Shown here piece by piece: positions 28,512 through 37,772 of a stretch of DNA of 64,000 bases (its first letter is position 1; every line of letters begins with the position of its first letter). The stretch lies in NCBI GenBank assembly GCA_023441625.1, contig JAEZOA010000041.1, positions 13,377 through 77,376 of the forward strand, written 5' to 3'. A program made the translations under genes and the position numbers. The notes under the pieces were generated by a model. The model was not told the origin of the DNA. It was given only the letters and a program-made list of their open reading frames with translations, and searched no databases. Origin of the DNA: Bacillota bacterium (GTDB lineage Bacteria > Bacillota > Clostridia > Acetivibrionales > DSM-1351).

Positions 28512-31043
28512 ATGCAAAATGAAATAAAAATTATTGGCGCTAAAGAAAATAATCTTAAAAACATTTCTCTTTCCATTCCAAAAAACAAATTAGTTGTACT
28601 GACTGGAGTTTCTGGCTCAGGCAAATCGACAATTGCTTTTGAAACCTTACAAACCGAGTGTCAGCGCCAATATATGGAATCGCTGGGAATGGTAACAGAT
28701 GAATTTGTTAAACCAAATGTAGGTGAGATTACAGGCTTATCTCCCGCAATTAGTGTGAGTCAGAGTAACGCTAATCGAAATCCACGTTCAACGGTTGGAA
28801 CAATTACGGAAATCTATACCTACTTACGTATCCTATATGCAAAGCTTGGTGTACGAAAATGTAAACACTGCTGCAAGGAAATTCTACCACAATTTGAGGA
28901 TGAAATACTCAGCAGCGACATACTTGATGATGATACTTTTGCCTCCGATATGGAAGAGGGTATGCCTTGTCCCCATTGCGGAAAAACCATACCCATACTC
29001 ACTATGAGCCATTTTTCGTTTAATAAACCTCAAGGTGCATGTGAAGTCTGTAATGGAATCGGGGTAACTAATGTACCGAATTTAGAGAAAATTATTAACG
29101 AGAATTTAAGCATTAATGAGGGTGCTGTTTTGCTTTGGGATGATTTTTTGACGCAGCGCAACGGAGAAAGTGTTGAAAATGCCGGAAAACATTATGGTTT
29201 CGAAGCTGATTTAAATAAACCATTAAATTCTTGGAATGATACCGCAAAAACATTTTTGTTCCACGGTGCATTGAGTAATGAAATCGCTGCACTATTTCCA
29301 GACGTCAAACCACCTAAAACTGTTCCTCTTGGAAGGTATGAAGGGCTGCTTACTAATTTAAAGCGTAGGTATTCTGAAAATGCTACAGCAAAAAATCATG
29401 AAAAGATAAAGCAGCTTTTTCATGAAGATGTGTGTCCTACTTGTAACGGCACAAAGCTAAAAAAAGATAGTGCCAAAGTAACTGTAAATAACTTAAACAT
29501 TATCGAAATTGGTCAAAAATCTCTTTCTGACCTTCTCTCTATAATGCTTTATATAGAAAAGAACCTTTCGAAAGAAGCAATCGGAATAGTTGCTCCCATA
29601 ACTCAAAGCATAAAGCAACGTCTACATAGATTTTTGGATGTTGGCGTTGGTTACCTCAGTCTCCAACGAAGTGCTGTCAGCCTTTCGGGTGGTGAAGCTC
29701 AAAGATTACGTCTTGCTTCTCTACTAGGATCCGGACTAACGGGAGTATTGTATGTGCTAGATGAGCCAACTACAGGGCTACATTCTAGAGATACAGAAAA
29801 ACTACTGAATGTGCTTTGTCATCTTCGTGACCTTGGTAACACTGTGCTTGTTATTGAACATGATTTAGAATTTATGCAAAATGCTGATTATATTATTGAC
29901 ATCGGTCCAGGTGCAGGAGAATTTGGTGGACAAGTAGTTGCTGCAGGAACAGTAGAAGAAATAATAAATAATAAAAACTCAATAACAGGAAAATATCTAT
30001 CAGGAGAGCTTACTTCGTATAGATCAAAGGACAAAAGAAAAAATACTAATCACTTTCTTTCTGTTCAAAACGCCACAGCCAACAACCTTAAAAATGTTAC
30101 AGTTGATATACCTTTGAGCAAATTAATTGCTGTTTCAGGCGTATCAGGTTCAGGAAAATCCTCCCTTGTATTTGATGTGATTGCAGCACATGCAGATTGT
30201 TTTTGGGGTAAAAATAAAGCACCAAATAATGCAATTGTAACAAACTTTGAACACTTAAATCGTTTTATAACTTTTGACCAAGCTGCTATTGGGCGGTCAA
30301 CTCGTTCTAATGTAGCCACCTATACAGATATTTATACAGACATTCGTGAGTTTTTTGCCTCTATGCCAAGTGCAAAAATACAAAAATTACTACCAAAGCA
30401 TTTTTCTTTTAATGTAATTGGAGGAAGATGTGAGAAATGCGAAGGTGCAGGAGTTCTGACAATTCCTATGCATTTTATGCCTGATGCTCATGTAACTTGT
30501 CCTACCTGTAAAGGAAAACGCTTTCAAAAGCATATATTATCAATCACTTATAATGGTCACACAATTTCAGACATACTTGATTTGTCAGTGGATGCTGCAT
30601 TAAAAGTATTTGTCAATGAAAAGCAAATTTATGACAAGCTAAAATTCTTGTCTAAAGTCGGTTTGGATTATATAAAATTAGGTCAATCGACATCTACTCT
30701 ATCTGGGGGGGAAGCACAGCGTATCAAACTTGCTAAAGAGCTTGGTAGTAGCTTTAGCGGAAATACATTATACCTTCTTGACGAGCCAACTACTGGATTA
30801 CACCCTCATGATACAGTGAAGCTTGCTAAAGTATTAGATGAGCTTGTTTCTGCTGGGAATACAGTTATAGTGGTTGAACATAATCTTGATATAATTGGTA
30901 TGGCAGACTTTGTGATAGACTTTGGATTTGAGGGTGGAGATGCTGGAGGATATATAGTAGCAAAAGGCACACCAGATGATATTATTTCGTGTATAGAATC
31001 TTTTACAGGAAAGTGCCTTTTAAATCTTAAAAAGCAAATCTAA
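28512..31043 (+). CDS. UvrA paralogue (short, UvrB-independent type)
   Basis: A duplicated ABC ATPase of the UvrA family. Both ATPase modules are complete: Walker A GVSGSGKS near residues 32-39 and again around 550, signatures [13 protein letters not shown] and [13 protein letters not shown], and Walker [11 protein letters not shown] and [10 protein letters not shown]. Zinc modules [32 protein letters not shown] and [16 protein letters not shown] are present. At 843 residues it is about 100 shorter than housekeeping UvrA (about 940), and I see no long insertion where the UvrB-binding domain should be. Such short paralogues are linked to drug or DNA-adduct tolerance; the substrate here is unknown. 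It is the only plus-strand gene in the first 39 kb. Confidence 0.9.
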   Translation: MQNEIKIIGAKENNLKNISLSIPKNKLVVLTGVSGSGKSTIAFETLQTECQRQYMESLGMVTDEFVKPNVGEITGLSPAISVSQSNANRNPRSTVGTITEIYTYLRILYAKLGVRKCKHCCKEILPQFEDEILSSDILDDDTFASDMEEGMPCPHCGKTIPILTMSHFSFNKPQGACEVCNGIGVTNVPNLEKIINENLSINEGAVLLWDDFLTQRNGESVENAGKHYGFEADLNKPLNSWNDTAKTFLFHGALSNEIAALFPDVKPPKTVPLGRYEGLLTNLKRRYSENATAKNHEKIKQLFHEDVCPTCNGTKLKKDSAKVTVNNLNIIEIGQKSLSDLLSIMLYIEKNLSKEAIGIVAPITQSIKQRLHRFLDVGVGYLSLQRSAVSLSGGEAQRLRLASLLGSGLTGVLYVLDEPTTGLHSRDTEKLLNVLCHLRDLGNTVLVIEHDLEFMQNADYIIDIGPGAGEFGGQVVAAGTVEEIINNKNSITGKYLSGELTSYRSKDKRKNTNHFLSVQNATANNLKNVTVDIPLSKLIAVSGVSGSGKSSLVFDVIAAHADCFWGKNKAPNNAIVTNFEHLNRFITFDQAAIGRSTRSNVATYTDIYTDIREFFASMPSAKIQKLLPKHFSFNVIGGRCEKCEGAGVLTIPMHFMPDAHVTCPTCKGKRFQKHILSITYNGHTISDILDLSVDAALKVFVNEKQIYDKLKFLSKVGLDYIKLGQSTSTLSGGEAQRIKLAKELGSSFSGNTLYLLDEPTTGLHPHDTVKLAKVLDELVSAGNTVIVVEHNLDIIGMADFVIDFGFEGGDAGGYIVAKGTPDDIISCIESFTGKCLLNLKKQI

Positions 31044-31057
31044 AATCAAAAATAAAC

Positions 31058-31150
31058 ACTCTTGAATAAAAAAACCGACCTCCTATTTGTTAGAATTTTA
31101 GGTCTTAACATATAGGGGTCAGTTCAGGCGCTTTAGTCAAGAGTTTTTTT
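31058..31150 (+). terminator. Terminator with a nested inverted repeat, after the uvrA paralogue
   Basis: ACTCTTGA (31058-31065) pairs with TCAAGAGT (31137-31144), followed by TTTTTTT. Inside this outer stem is a second imperfect inverted repeat: GACC-CCTAT-GTTA (31077-31092) with TAAC-ATAGG-GGTC (31106-31120). The nested repeat looks like an inserted palindromic unit or a miniature-element remnant rather than a simple terminator loop. Confidence 0.65.
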
Positions 31151-31170
31151 ACATTTTAATAAATTTTGAG

Positions 31171-31635
31171 TTAATCCTTCTTTTCATCCCTTAGGAGATT
31201 TTTAAGCTCGTCCATAAAGGTATTTATATCTTTGAATTGTCTATAAACTGATGCAAATCGAACATATGCAACCTCATCCATACTCTTTAGCTTTGTCATT
31301 ACCATTTCACCAATATCTTCAGTGGTTACTTCTCTTTGAAGAGAATTATGTAGCTGAGTTTCAATATTTTCAACCATTTTCTCTAAATCATTTATTGAAA
31401 TTGGTCTCTTCTCACATGCTCTTAAAAGTCCATTCATGAGCTTTTCTCTATTAAAAGGTTGTCTTGATTTATCCTTTTTAATAACCATTAACGGTAAACT
31501 TTCAACCTTCTCATATGTGGTAAATCTTTTTGAGCATTTTGTACACTCCCGCCTTCTTCTAATGGCAGAGCCCTCATCTGTAGGCCTCGAATCTATTACC
31601 TTATCCTCAATAAAACCACAAAATGGACACTTCAT
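31171..31635 (-). CDS. nrdR: NrdR, ribonucleotide reductase repressor
   Basis: NrdR senses ATP/dATP and represses ribonucleotide reductase genes. The 154-residue product has the N-terminal zinc ribbon (CPFCG ... CTKCSKRF), the conserved [16 protein letters not shown] stretch and the ATP-cone domain ([30 protein letters not shown], in part [15 protein letters not shown]). The ATG at 31635 has GGAGG 6 nt upstream; the frame also extends to a TTG that overlaps this site. It follows sigG. Confidence 0.96.
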   Translation of the reverse strand: MKCPFCGFIEDKVIDSRPTDEGSAIRRRRECTKCSKRFTTYEKVESLPLMVIKKDKSRQPFNREKLMNGLLRACEKRPISINDLEKMVENIETQLHNSLQREVTTEDIGEMVMTKLKSMDEVAYVRFASVYRQFKDINTFMDELKNLLRDEKKD

Positions 31636-31800
31636 TTTTACCTCCAAATCACCTTATGTTCAAGTTAAATACTATATGACACATTGGATTTATTTATTAT
31701 AAAACACTGTTTCTATTTTACCTTAAATGATAATTTTTGTACACTGAAATAATAATTTTGATTTATTCTAACTCAATCAACTCAATCCTTACAGAAAACA

Positions 31801-31830
31801 ACGCAAGTTGGCCAAGCCAACATTGCTTAT
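31801..31830. repeat. Small repeated hairpin, copy 1
   Basis: The sequence begins ACGCAAGTTGG and ends CCAACATTGCTTAT. It folds as GCAA-TTGG/CCAA-TTGC with a short loop. A near-identical copy with a different loop lies at 51777-51805, 20 kb away. On the minus strand the hairpin is followed by a T-rich stretch. Confidence 0.7.
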
Positions 31831-31837
31831 GTTAAGA

Positions 31838-31882
31838 AAAATGGCATTGCTGCATACCTAAATTATGCAGCAATGCCATTTT
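31838..31882 (-). terminator. Intrinsic terminator after sigG
   Basis: AAAATGGCATTGCTGCATA and its exact reverse complement form an 18-19 bp stem with a very short loop, and T residues follow on either strand. It is placed 18 bp beyond the sigG stop, so it should end the sigG transcript before nrdR. Confidence 0.85.
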
Positions 31883-31900
31883 ATATATATGTTTAACAAG

Positions 31901-32674
31901 CTAAATATACTTTTTCATATGCATAAGTGCAGTTTTTTCTAACCTAGAGACCTGCGCTTGTGAAATACCAATCTCATCCGCAACCTCCATTTGCGTTCTT
32001 CCATCAAAAAATCTAAGATTTAAGATTAATTTTTCTCTATCATTGAGCTTTCTCATAGCTTCTTTTAATGTTATAGTTTCAAGCCAATTTTCATCTAGAT
32101 TCTTCTCATCCTTAACCTGATCCATTACAAATATTGCATCACCGCCATCATGATACACAGATTCAAAGAGAGATATAGGATCCTGAATTGCATCTAATGC
32201 AAAAACTATATCCTCTTTCGGCAATTGAAGCTCCTCAGCTAATTGAGCAATTGTTGGCTCCTTTGAGTTCTTTGTCGTAAGCCTTTCCTTAGCTTGGAGA
32301 GCTTTATATGCAATATCCCTAAGAGATCGACTAACCCTAATAGAATTATTATCTCTTAAATACCTTCGAATCTCTCCTATAATCATAGGAACTGCATAGG
32401 TAGAAAATTTTACATTATGAGAAACATCAAAATTATCTATAGCTTTAATTAATCCGATGCATCCCACCTGGAACAAATCATCTACATATTCACCTCTATT
32501 GTTAAACCTTTGAATTACACTTAAAACCAGACGAAGATTACCTTTTATAAATTCATCTCTTGCAGAATTGTCACCCTTATGCATTCTTTCAAACAGCACT
32601 TTTTTCTGTTCATTTGTCAAAACAGGAAGTTTTGAAGTATTAACACCACAGATTTCAACTTTATTGATAAGCAT
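31901..32674 (-). CDS. sigG: Sigma-G, late forespore sigma factor
   Basis: SigG drives late gene expression in the forespore. The 257-residue product begins with the SigG-specific leader (NKVEICGVNTSKLPVLTN). Region 2 contains RRYLRDNNSIRVSRSLRDIAYKAL and DDLFQVGCIGLIKAIDNFD; region 4 holds MEVADEIGISQAQVSRLEK. It lies directly beyond sigE, the usual spoIIGA-sigE-sigG cluster. A GGAGG site precedes the ATG. Confidence 0.97.
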   Translation of the reverse strand: MLINKVEICGVNTSKLPVLTNEQKKVLFERMHKGDNSARDEFIKGNLRLVLSVIQRFNNRGEYVDDLFQVGCIGLIKAIDNFDVSHNVKFSTYAVPMIIGEIRRYLRDNNSIRVSRSLRDIAYKALQAKERLTTKNSKEPTIAQLAEELQLPKEDIVFALDAIQDPISLFESVYHDGGDAIFVMDQVKDEKNLDENWLETITLKEAMRKLNDREKLILNLRFFDGRTQMEVADEIGISQAQVSRLEKTALMHMKKYI

Positions 32675-32711
32675 ATAAATACCTCCATAGCTATAATAAC
32701 TTTGTCAATAT

Positions 32712-32740
32712 CATTATTGCCTTAGAGGTATATTTTATAC
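32712..32740 (-). promoter_or_regulatory. Candidate sigma-F/sigma-G promoter before sigG
   Basis: On the minus strand GTATA (32740-32736) and GGCAATAATG (32721-32712) are spaced by 14 bp. The downstream element fits the sigma-F consensus GGnnAnAnTR at every fixed position and the upstream element fits GYWTA; the classical spacing is 15. The site lies about 40-65 bp before the sigG start, where forespore-specific transcription is expected. Confidence 0.5.
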
Positions 32741-32765
32741 GGTTAAAAAAGTCAAATATTTTTAT

Positions 32766-32800
32766 CAAAGGCCTTGACAAACCAGTGTTTAAAGGCTTTG
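32766..32800 (-). terminator. Weak hairpin after sigE
   Basis: CAAAGGCCTT (32766-32775) pairs with AAGGCTTTG (32792-32800) with one bulged base. No proper T-run follows in the minus direction, so termination is probably partial and sigG may receive some read-through from sigE. Confidence 0.4.
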
Positions 32801-32809
32801 ACTGATATA

Positions 32810-33541
32810 TTAAGTCATCCTGCTAATCTCCTTTTTCAGTCTGCTTATAATTCTTTTTTCTAATCTCGAAATATAGGATTGTGAGATTCCAAGCATGTCA
32901 GCAACTTCTTTTTGTGTCTTTTCAACTCCATTTAGGAGTCCAAATCTTAATTCCATTATTTTCTTTTCTCTTAATGATAATTTTTTCATTGCCGCATTAA
33001 GTAGCTCTTTATCTACCTCTTCTTCAATGCTTTTATGAATAAGGTCATTATCAGTACCTAAAATATCAGATAATAATAGTTCGTTTCCATCCCAATCAAT
33101 ATTTAATGGCTCATCAATAGAAATTTCAGATTTAACTCGATTATTTCTTCTTAAGTACATTAGTATTTCATTTTCTATACATCTTGATGCATAAGTAGCA
33201 AGTTTTATATTTTTTGAAGGATTAAAGGTATTAATAGCCTTTATCAATCCAATAGTTCCAATAGAAATTAAGTCTTCAACACCTATTCCAGTATTTTCAA
33301 ATTTTCTTGCAATGTATACTACTAATCTCAAATTTCTTTCAATTAATATACTTTTAACAGCATAATCACTTTGTTCAAGTTTATGAAGCAAATAAGTCTC
33401 CTCATCCAAACTAAGGGGTGGTGGTAAAGCCTCACTTCCACCTATATAGTGAACCGGAAAAAAACCTTCTAGTTTAAATTTCCTCAGAATATTCTCATAC
33501 TTAATAAGTAAGAACATCTTTATCCTAGTTATAAATATCAT
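32810..33541 (-). CDS. sigE: Pro-sigma-E, early mother-cell sigma factor
   Basis: SigE controls early mother-cell genes and is made as an inactive precursor. The 243-residue product has an amphipathic, membrane-seeking N-terminus ([20 protein letters not shown]) that corresponds to the pro-sequence removed by SpoIIGA. The mature region has [17 protein letters not shown], region 2 ([32 protein letters not shown]) and region 4 ([19 protein letters not shown]). It lies 37 bp after spoIIGA, as in Bacillus. Confidence 0.97.
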   Translation of the reverse strand: MIFITRIKMFLLIKYENILRKFKLEGFFPVHYIGGSEALPPPLSLDEETYLLHKLEQSDYAVKSILIERNLRLVVYIARKFENTGIGVEDLISIGTIGLIKAINTFNPSKNIKLATYASRCIENEILMYLRRNNRVKSEISIDEPLNIDWDGNELLLSDILGTDNDLIHKSIEEEVDKELLNAAMKKLSLREKKIMELRFGLLNGVEKTQKEVADMLGISQSYISRLEKRIISRLKKEISRMT

Positions 33542-33578
33542 TTAATTGTCCCCTTTCAAATTTGGATATGTTAAGAAC

Positions 33579-34478
33579 CTATGCAACTAGATCTGGCCCA
33601 AGTAATGCCTTGTATCTTTCATTTCTCGACAAAGACCTATTGTATATTCCTACTATAACATTTTTTATATCTCTCTTATCTTCATCTTCACCTATTTCAA
33701 TAAAATCAGGCTTGAAACCAATTAGCATACCATTTTCTTTTCCCAAGGAGCTAAAAGGTATTAACCTAAACCTTGAAAACCATTTTGACTTAGAAATTAT
33801 TGCTGTAACGTAATTTAAATCATCTTCTTGGGATTTTTCAAAGATACCTTTTATCTCTATAGGTAAGAGTTCTTGTACAGCTTTAAATTCAACCACCATA
33901 ACAGGCATATTTGTAAGAGGATCCTTTAAGGAACTACCTGTATCTAATAATGCAGACAAATCAATTACTCTATTATCAAAGGATATTTTAACAGGTATTA
34001 ACAATTTTTCTTTCGTTATTCTACTTTGAATGACTTCCCAAAAAATTTTCAATATAATCCCTACTGTTATAAACGAAAAGACCATAAGACTCCATTGAGA
34101 TTGTCCAAAAACATAAACTATTCCATTTCTAACAAAGCCGCCTTGCTGATTAAAGAATAGAAATGCAAAAGCAGCTCCAGCAAAAATGAATGTTGAAATA
34201 TAAAATATAACTAATGTCTTTATGAAAGGTAATACTCTTCGAGGTGTGAATGTTACTGCAATAATAAAAATTGAAAGTAGTATTTTTGCGATTGTTGTAT
34301 AATAAATCTTTATATCCGGTTGTAAAATTATAAACACGACGTAAAGAGCTCCTACTATAGCTCCTGCAAATAGCCTCAGGGTACTAACTCTTAAGCGAGA
34401 AAATTTTGCTGTAACATATAGTATTAAATAATTAATTACCAAATTTTCCAATACCAGAATATCTAAATATATTTCCAC
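33579..34478 (-). CDS. spoIIGA: SpoIIGA, pro-sigma-E processing peptidase
   Basis: SpoIIGA is the membrane aspartic protease that activates SigE in the mother cell. The protein (299 residues) has about five N-terminal membrane segments and a cytoplasmic protease domain with the catalytic motif ALLDTGSSLKDPLTNMPV near residue 170. The start is a GTG with GTGGGG 8 nt upstream. Adjacent sigE confirms the assignment. Confidence 0.94.
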   Translation of the reverse strand: MEIYLDILVLENLVINYLILYVTAKFSRLRVSTLRLFAGAIVGALYVVFIILQPDIKIYYTTIAKILLSIFIIAVTFTPRRVLPFIKTLVIFYISTFIFAGAAFAFLFFNQQGGFVRNGIVYVFGQSQWSLMVFSFITVGIILKIFWEVIQSRITKEKLLIPVKISFDNRVIDLSALLDTGSSLKDPLTNMPVMVVEFKAVQELLPIEIKGIFEKSQEDDLNYVTAIISKSKWFSRFRLIPFSSLGKENGMLIGFKPDFIEIGEDEDKRDIKNVIVGIYNRSLSRNERYKALLGPDLVA

Positions 34479-34583
34479 TATGTATACCCCACTAATAGTA
34501 AAAACAAGACTGTCAAAACTCTAGTCTGTATACTTACTATTATTCATACGCTTACATTTTTATGCAAACGTTGTTCATTCATT

Positions 34584-34616
34584 ATTATATCTAGTGAAGT
34601 TACAAAAGTTTGTCAA
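34584..34616 (-). promoter_or_regulatory. Candidate Spo0A-dependent promoter of spoIIGA-sigE
   Basis: Minus strand TTGACA (34616-34611) and TATAAT (34589-34584) are both consensus hexamers but 21 bp apart, too far for normal sigma-A use. The B. subtilis spoIIG promoter has the same peculiarity (about 22 bp) and needs Spo0A. The -35 region here overlaps TTTGACAAA, one base from the 0A-box reverse complement TTCGACAAA. The site lies about 105 bp before the spoIIGA GTG. Confidence 0.65.
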
Positions 34617-34699
34617 AAAGGATTGTTGAAAAAGAAATTTCGTATGACAAAATAATACTAATTGAAATTTAAAAATAGTAGAAAACACTTTATTCCAAT

Positions 34700-34748
34700 A
34701 AAAATAGGGACTGTAACAGAATTTTTTGAAATTCTACTTCAGCCCCTT
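34700..34748 (-). terminator. Terminator after ftsZ
   Basis: On the minus strand GGGGCTG...AGAATT pairs with AATTCT...CAGTCCC, followed by ATTTTTATTGG. It is located about 40 bp beyond the ftsZ stop. It separates the ftsA-ftsZ transcript from spoIIGA. Confidence 0.75.
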
Positions 34749-34788
34749 AATATCTGATTTATTAAAGTTACAACCTTTACTAGCTAGT

Positions 34789-35919
34789 TTACTTATATCT
34801 ATTACGTCTTAAGAACGTAGGTATATCAAGCTCATTATCATTTGAAACTGCATTTGAAGAGTTCTTTTCGGTAGTAGCTGCCGCATAACTACTGCTATCA
34901 GTACTCCCAGAAAATGAAGTCTGCTTTGACTTTTCAACAGGCTTATCAAACTTCTTTAACACTGGACCATTCTCAAATCCAGTTGCAATAACAGTTATCA
35001 TAAGCTCGTCCTTCATATTTTCATCTATCACCGCACCAAAAATTATATTTGCTTCTGGGTCAGCTGATTTCTGTATCAATTCGGCCGCTGTATTTACTTC
35101 AAACAATCCCATATCAGGTCCGCCAGTAATATTAACCAAAACTCTTCGAGCACCTTCTATTGAAGTTTCTAAAAGTGGACTAGAAATTGCCAGCTTAGCA
35201 GCATCTTCAGCTCTATTTTCACCTGAAGCTCTACCCACACCCATATGGGCAAGTCCAGAACTGAGCATTATTGTCTTAACATCTGCAAAATCCAAATTAA
35301 CCAAACCTGGAACAGCAATCAAATCAGAAATACCTTGAACACCCTGACGTAATACATCATCAGCCATTCTAAATGCCTCTACCATAGTAGTACGTTTTTC
35401 CACTACTTGAAGGAGTCTATCATTAGGAATAGTAACAAGCGAATCCACTGTATTTTTAAGGTTCTCAATTCCCCTCTCTGCATGTTGCATACGAGTTCTA
35501 CTTTCAAATATAAATGGCTTAGTTACAACAGCTACTGTTAAAATACCCATTTCTCGAGCAAGCTGCGCTACAACGGGTGCTGCACCAGTACCTGTTCCAC
35601 CACCCATGCCGGCAGTAACAAATACCATATCTGCTCCCTTAATTGCTTGAGCAATTTCGTCCCTGCTTTCATTAGCAGCTTTCTCTCCAACATCGGGATT
35701 AGCACCAGCACCAAGACCCTTCGTCAGTTTGTCACCAATCTGAATCTTAGTATTTGCTTTAGATAAAAATAAAGCTTGTTTATCAGTATTTATAGCAATA
35801 AAATCAACACCCCTAAGCCCTGCATCAATCATTCTGTTAACGGCGTTGTTTCCTCCACCACCACAGCCAACTACCTTGATTTGGGCAAAATGGTCCATAT
35901 CAATCTCAAAATCTAACAA
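34789..35919 (-). CDS. ftsZ: FtsZ, cell-division tubulin homologue
   Basis: FtsZ polymerises into the division ring. The protein has the GTP-binding tubulin signature [13 protein letters not shown], the [19 protein letters not shown]-terminal strand-loop, the NTDKQAL region and the synergy loop [11 protein letters not shown]. It ends with a variable linker and the conserved C-terminal peptide [12 protein letters not shown] that binds FtsA. Length 376. An AGGGGG-type site precedes the ATG. Confidence 0.98.
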   Translation of the reverse strand: MLDFEIDMDHFAQIKVVGCGGGGNNAVNRMIDAGLRGVDFIAINTDKQALFLSKANTKIQIGDKLTKGLGAGANPDVGEKAANESRDEIAQAIKGADMVFVTAGMGGGTGTGAAPVVAQLAREMGILTVAVVTKPFIFESRTRMQHAERGIENLKNTVDSLVTIPNDRLLQVVEKRTTMVEAFRMADDVLRQGVQGISDLIAVPGLVNLDFADVKTIMLSSGLAHMGVGRASGENRAEDAAKLAISSPLLETSIEGARRVLVNITGGPDMGLFEVNTAAELIQKSADPEANIIFGAVIDENMKDELMITVIATGFENGPVLKKFDKPVEKSKQTSFSGSTDSSSYAAATTEKNSSNAVSNDNELDIPTFLRRNRYK

Positions 35920-36057
35920 AATAAATCCCCCTTTAGCATTGGTTAATAAACTTTTATATTTTATTAGTTTTATTTCTTATCTTCAAAAATACATATAAAA
36001 ATACATAATAATAATATATATTATAAAACTAATTTAAGCAAGTTTTGATTTTATTGC

Positions 36058-37293
36058 CTAATAAAAAAATTCTTTTAAAGTACTAAATATTTTTTTTAGC
36101 ATAGAGCTATCTTTGGCTTTTTTGCTAGGTTTTGAGACGCTTTTCTTACTAATAGTACTTGCTTCCTTATCTTGTTTAGCAATATACTTAACCATTCCAG
36201 CAGCAGTACAATACTCTAGAGAAGATATATTATTAACCTTTGGTGTGGCAAGCCTTACAGGTAATTCAAAAATCTCATTAACAAGCTGAGTAGCACCATC
36301 TAAAGTAGAAATCCCATTACCGGATAAAACAACACCAGCCCCATAATTACCAGGACAATTTTTCATAATCAAGTCATGGCATAAACTAAATATCTCATAT
36401 ACTCTAGCCTCTATTACTTCAACTGCATCAGAAACTCTTATATTTTTCTTAAAGCTTTCACTAATATCATTTACAGAAATCTCTTGATCATTTTTTATGA
36501 GAGAAGTTAAGGCTAATTGATATTGTCTTTTAATTCTATCAGCCTCAGCATACGATATCTTTAAGGCTATAGATAAATCATTTGAAATATGGTCTCCTCC
36601 AACAGCAAGGCACTTATTCATAAGTAGCTTTTCGCCTTTATACACACTTACCTCTGTAGACCCTCCACCAGTATCAATAAGAATAACTCCCATATCCTTT
36701 TCATCAGGCATCAAAACACATTCTCCAGCTGCAAAACCTTCAGCAATAAGGCCATCAACCTTTAATCCTGCTTTTTCCATACTTCTAATTATATTCTGAA
36801 CCGATATAACCTTTCCAACCACCACATCAAAATCGCCTTCAAGTACAGAACCTCTCATGCCAACTGGATCGCTTATTCCATCATAACCGTCAACTATAAA
36901 CTGTCTCGGTACAACATCTATAATCTCACAATCTTGTGCAATTGGTATTGTTCCAGCTGAGTAAATAAGCTTCTGAACGTCGTTTTTAATTATTTCCTTA
37001 TCTTCACTTACTATATTAGTAAATGTCTTGTGATTTATTATACTAACATGCAACCCAGAAATGTTTACATATGCTGAAACTACCTTTAGTTCAGACTCAG
37101 CTTCAGCAATTTGTATAGAATTTCTAATAGAAGTTGAGGTGGCATCAATGTCAATAATTATTCCCTTTTTAACTCCAGAGCAAGTATCAATACCCTTACC
37201 TAAAATTTCAACATCTCCATCAATATTTATCTTACCTATTACTGTACTTACTTTTGAAGTACCTATATCAATTCCCACTATGACATCAGACAC
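36058..37293 (-). CDS. ftsA: FtsA, actin-like division protein
   Basis: FtsA tethers FtsZ to the membrane. The 411-residue product has actin-fold phosphate loops (VGIDIGTSKVSTVIG; MGVILIDTGGGSTEVSVY) and adenosine motif GAGVVLSGNGISTLDG. A lysine-rich linker follows, and a C-terminal amphipathic helix (MLKKIFSTLKEFF) serves as membrane anchor. It is followed by ftsZ after about 140 A/T-rich bp in which I see no terminator. Confidence 0.97.
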   Translation of the reverse strand: MSDVIVGIDIGTSKVSTVIGKINIDGDVEILGKGIDTCSGVKKGIIIDIDATSTSIRNSIQIAEAESELKVVSAYVNISGLHVSIINHKTFTNIVSEDKEIIKNDVQKLIYSAGTIPIAQDCEIIDVVPRQFIVDGYDGISDPVGMRGSVLEGDFDVVVGKVISVQNIIRSMEKAGLKVDGLIAEGFAAGECVLMPDEKDMGVILIDTGGGSTEVSVYKGEKLLMNKCLAVGGDHISNDLSIALKISYAEADRIKRQYQLALTSLIKNDQEISVNDISESFKKNIRVSDAVEVIEARVYEIFSLCHDLIMKNCPGNYGAGVVLSGNGISTLDGATQLVNEIFELPVRLATPKVNNISSLEYCTAAGMVKYIAKQDKEASTISKKSVSKPSKKAKDSSMLKKIFSTLKEFFY

Positions 37294-37348
37294 AAAGCTG
37301 CCCCCCTAAGTTATGTATCTTGGATACACGAATTCCCTTCAAAAGTAC

Positions 37349-37711
37349 TTATATATCCTCTTTAACTATATTATCTTTTTTAAGAAATTTATTCAATACA
37401 AATCTTCTAATTAAAGCAAAGTTTAAGAATAGTCTATTACCAAAAGCAAATATTGCCGCAAGATAAATCTGAATTCCTAATTTATCTCCTATATAAGCTA
37501 GTCCTGCAGCTAATAATGCATTTCCAAAAAATCCAGAAAGAAATATTCTCATTTCAAACTTCTTATTTATTGTTGCGACTAACCCTCCGAAAACTGAGTC
37601 TAAAGCTGCAAGTATTGCAACCGCAACATATGTAAAATATTCGGATGGGATGGTAATCGGAATAAACATTCCCACAACTATGCCTAAAATCAGTCCTAAA
37701 ATTGGTATCAT
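37349..37711 (-). CDS. sbp: Small basic membrane protein, Sbp/DUF1290
   Basis: A 120-residue protein with three or four membrane segments and a basic C-terminus (RRFVLNKFLKKDN). The pattern ILGLILGIVVGMFIPI and LAALDSVFGGLVATINKKFE matches the small basic protein family (DUF1290), which sits next to ftsQ or divIB in many Gram-positive bacteria. Its function is not known to me. Confidence 0.9.
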   Translation of the reverse strand: MIPILGLILGIVVGMFIPITIPSEYFTYVAVAILAALDSVFGGLVATINKKFEMRIFLSGFFGNALLAAGLAYIGDKLGIQIYLAAIFAFGNRLFLNFALIRRFVLNKFLKKDNIVKEDI

Positions 37712-37772
37712 ATAAACAGTCCTTTCATGCCTTTCATTTATTAATATTTCTTATAGCTAAAACTAATGTCTG

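Noticed and set aside
28512..31043. Housekeeping UvrA
   Set aside because: It is about 100 residues too short, stands alone without uvrB or uvrC, and lacks room for the UvrB-binding domain.
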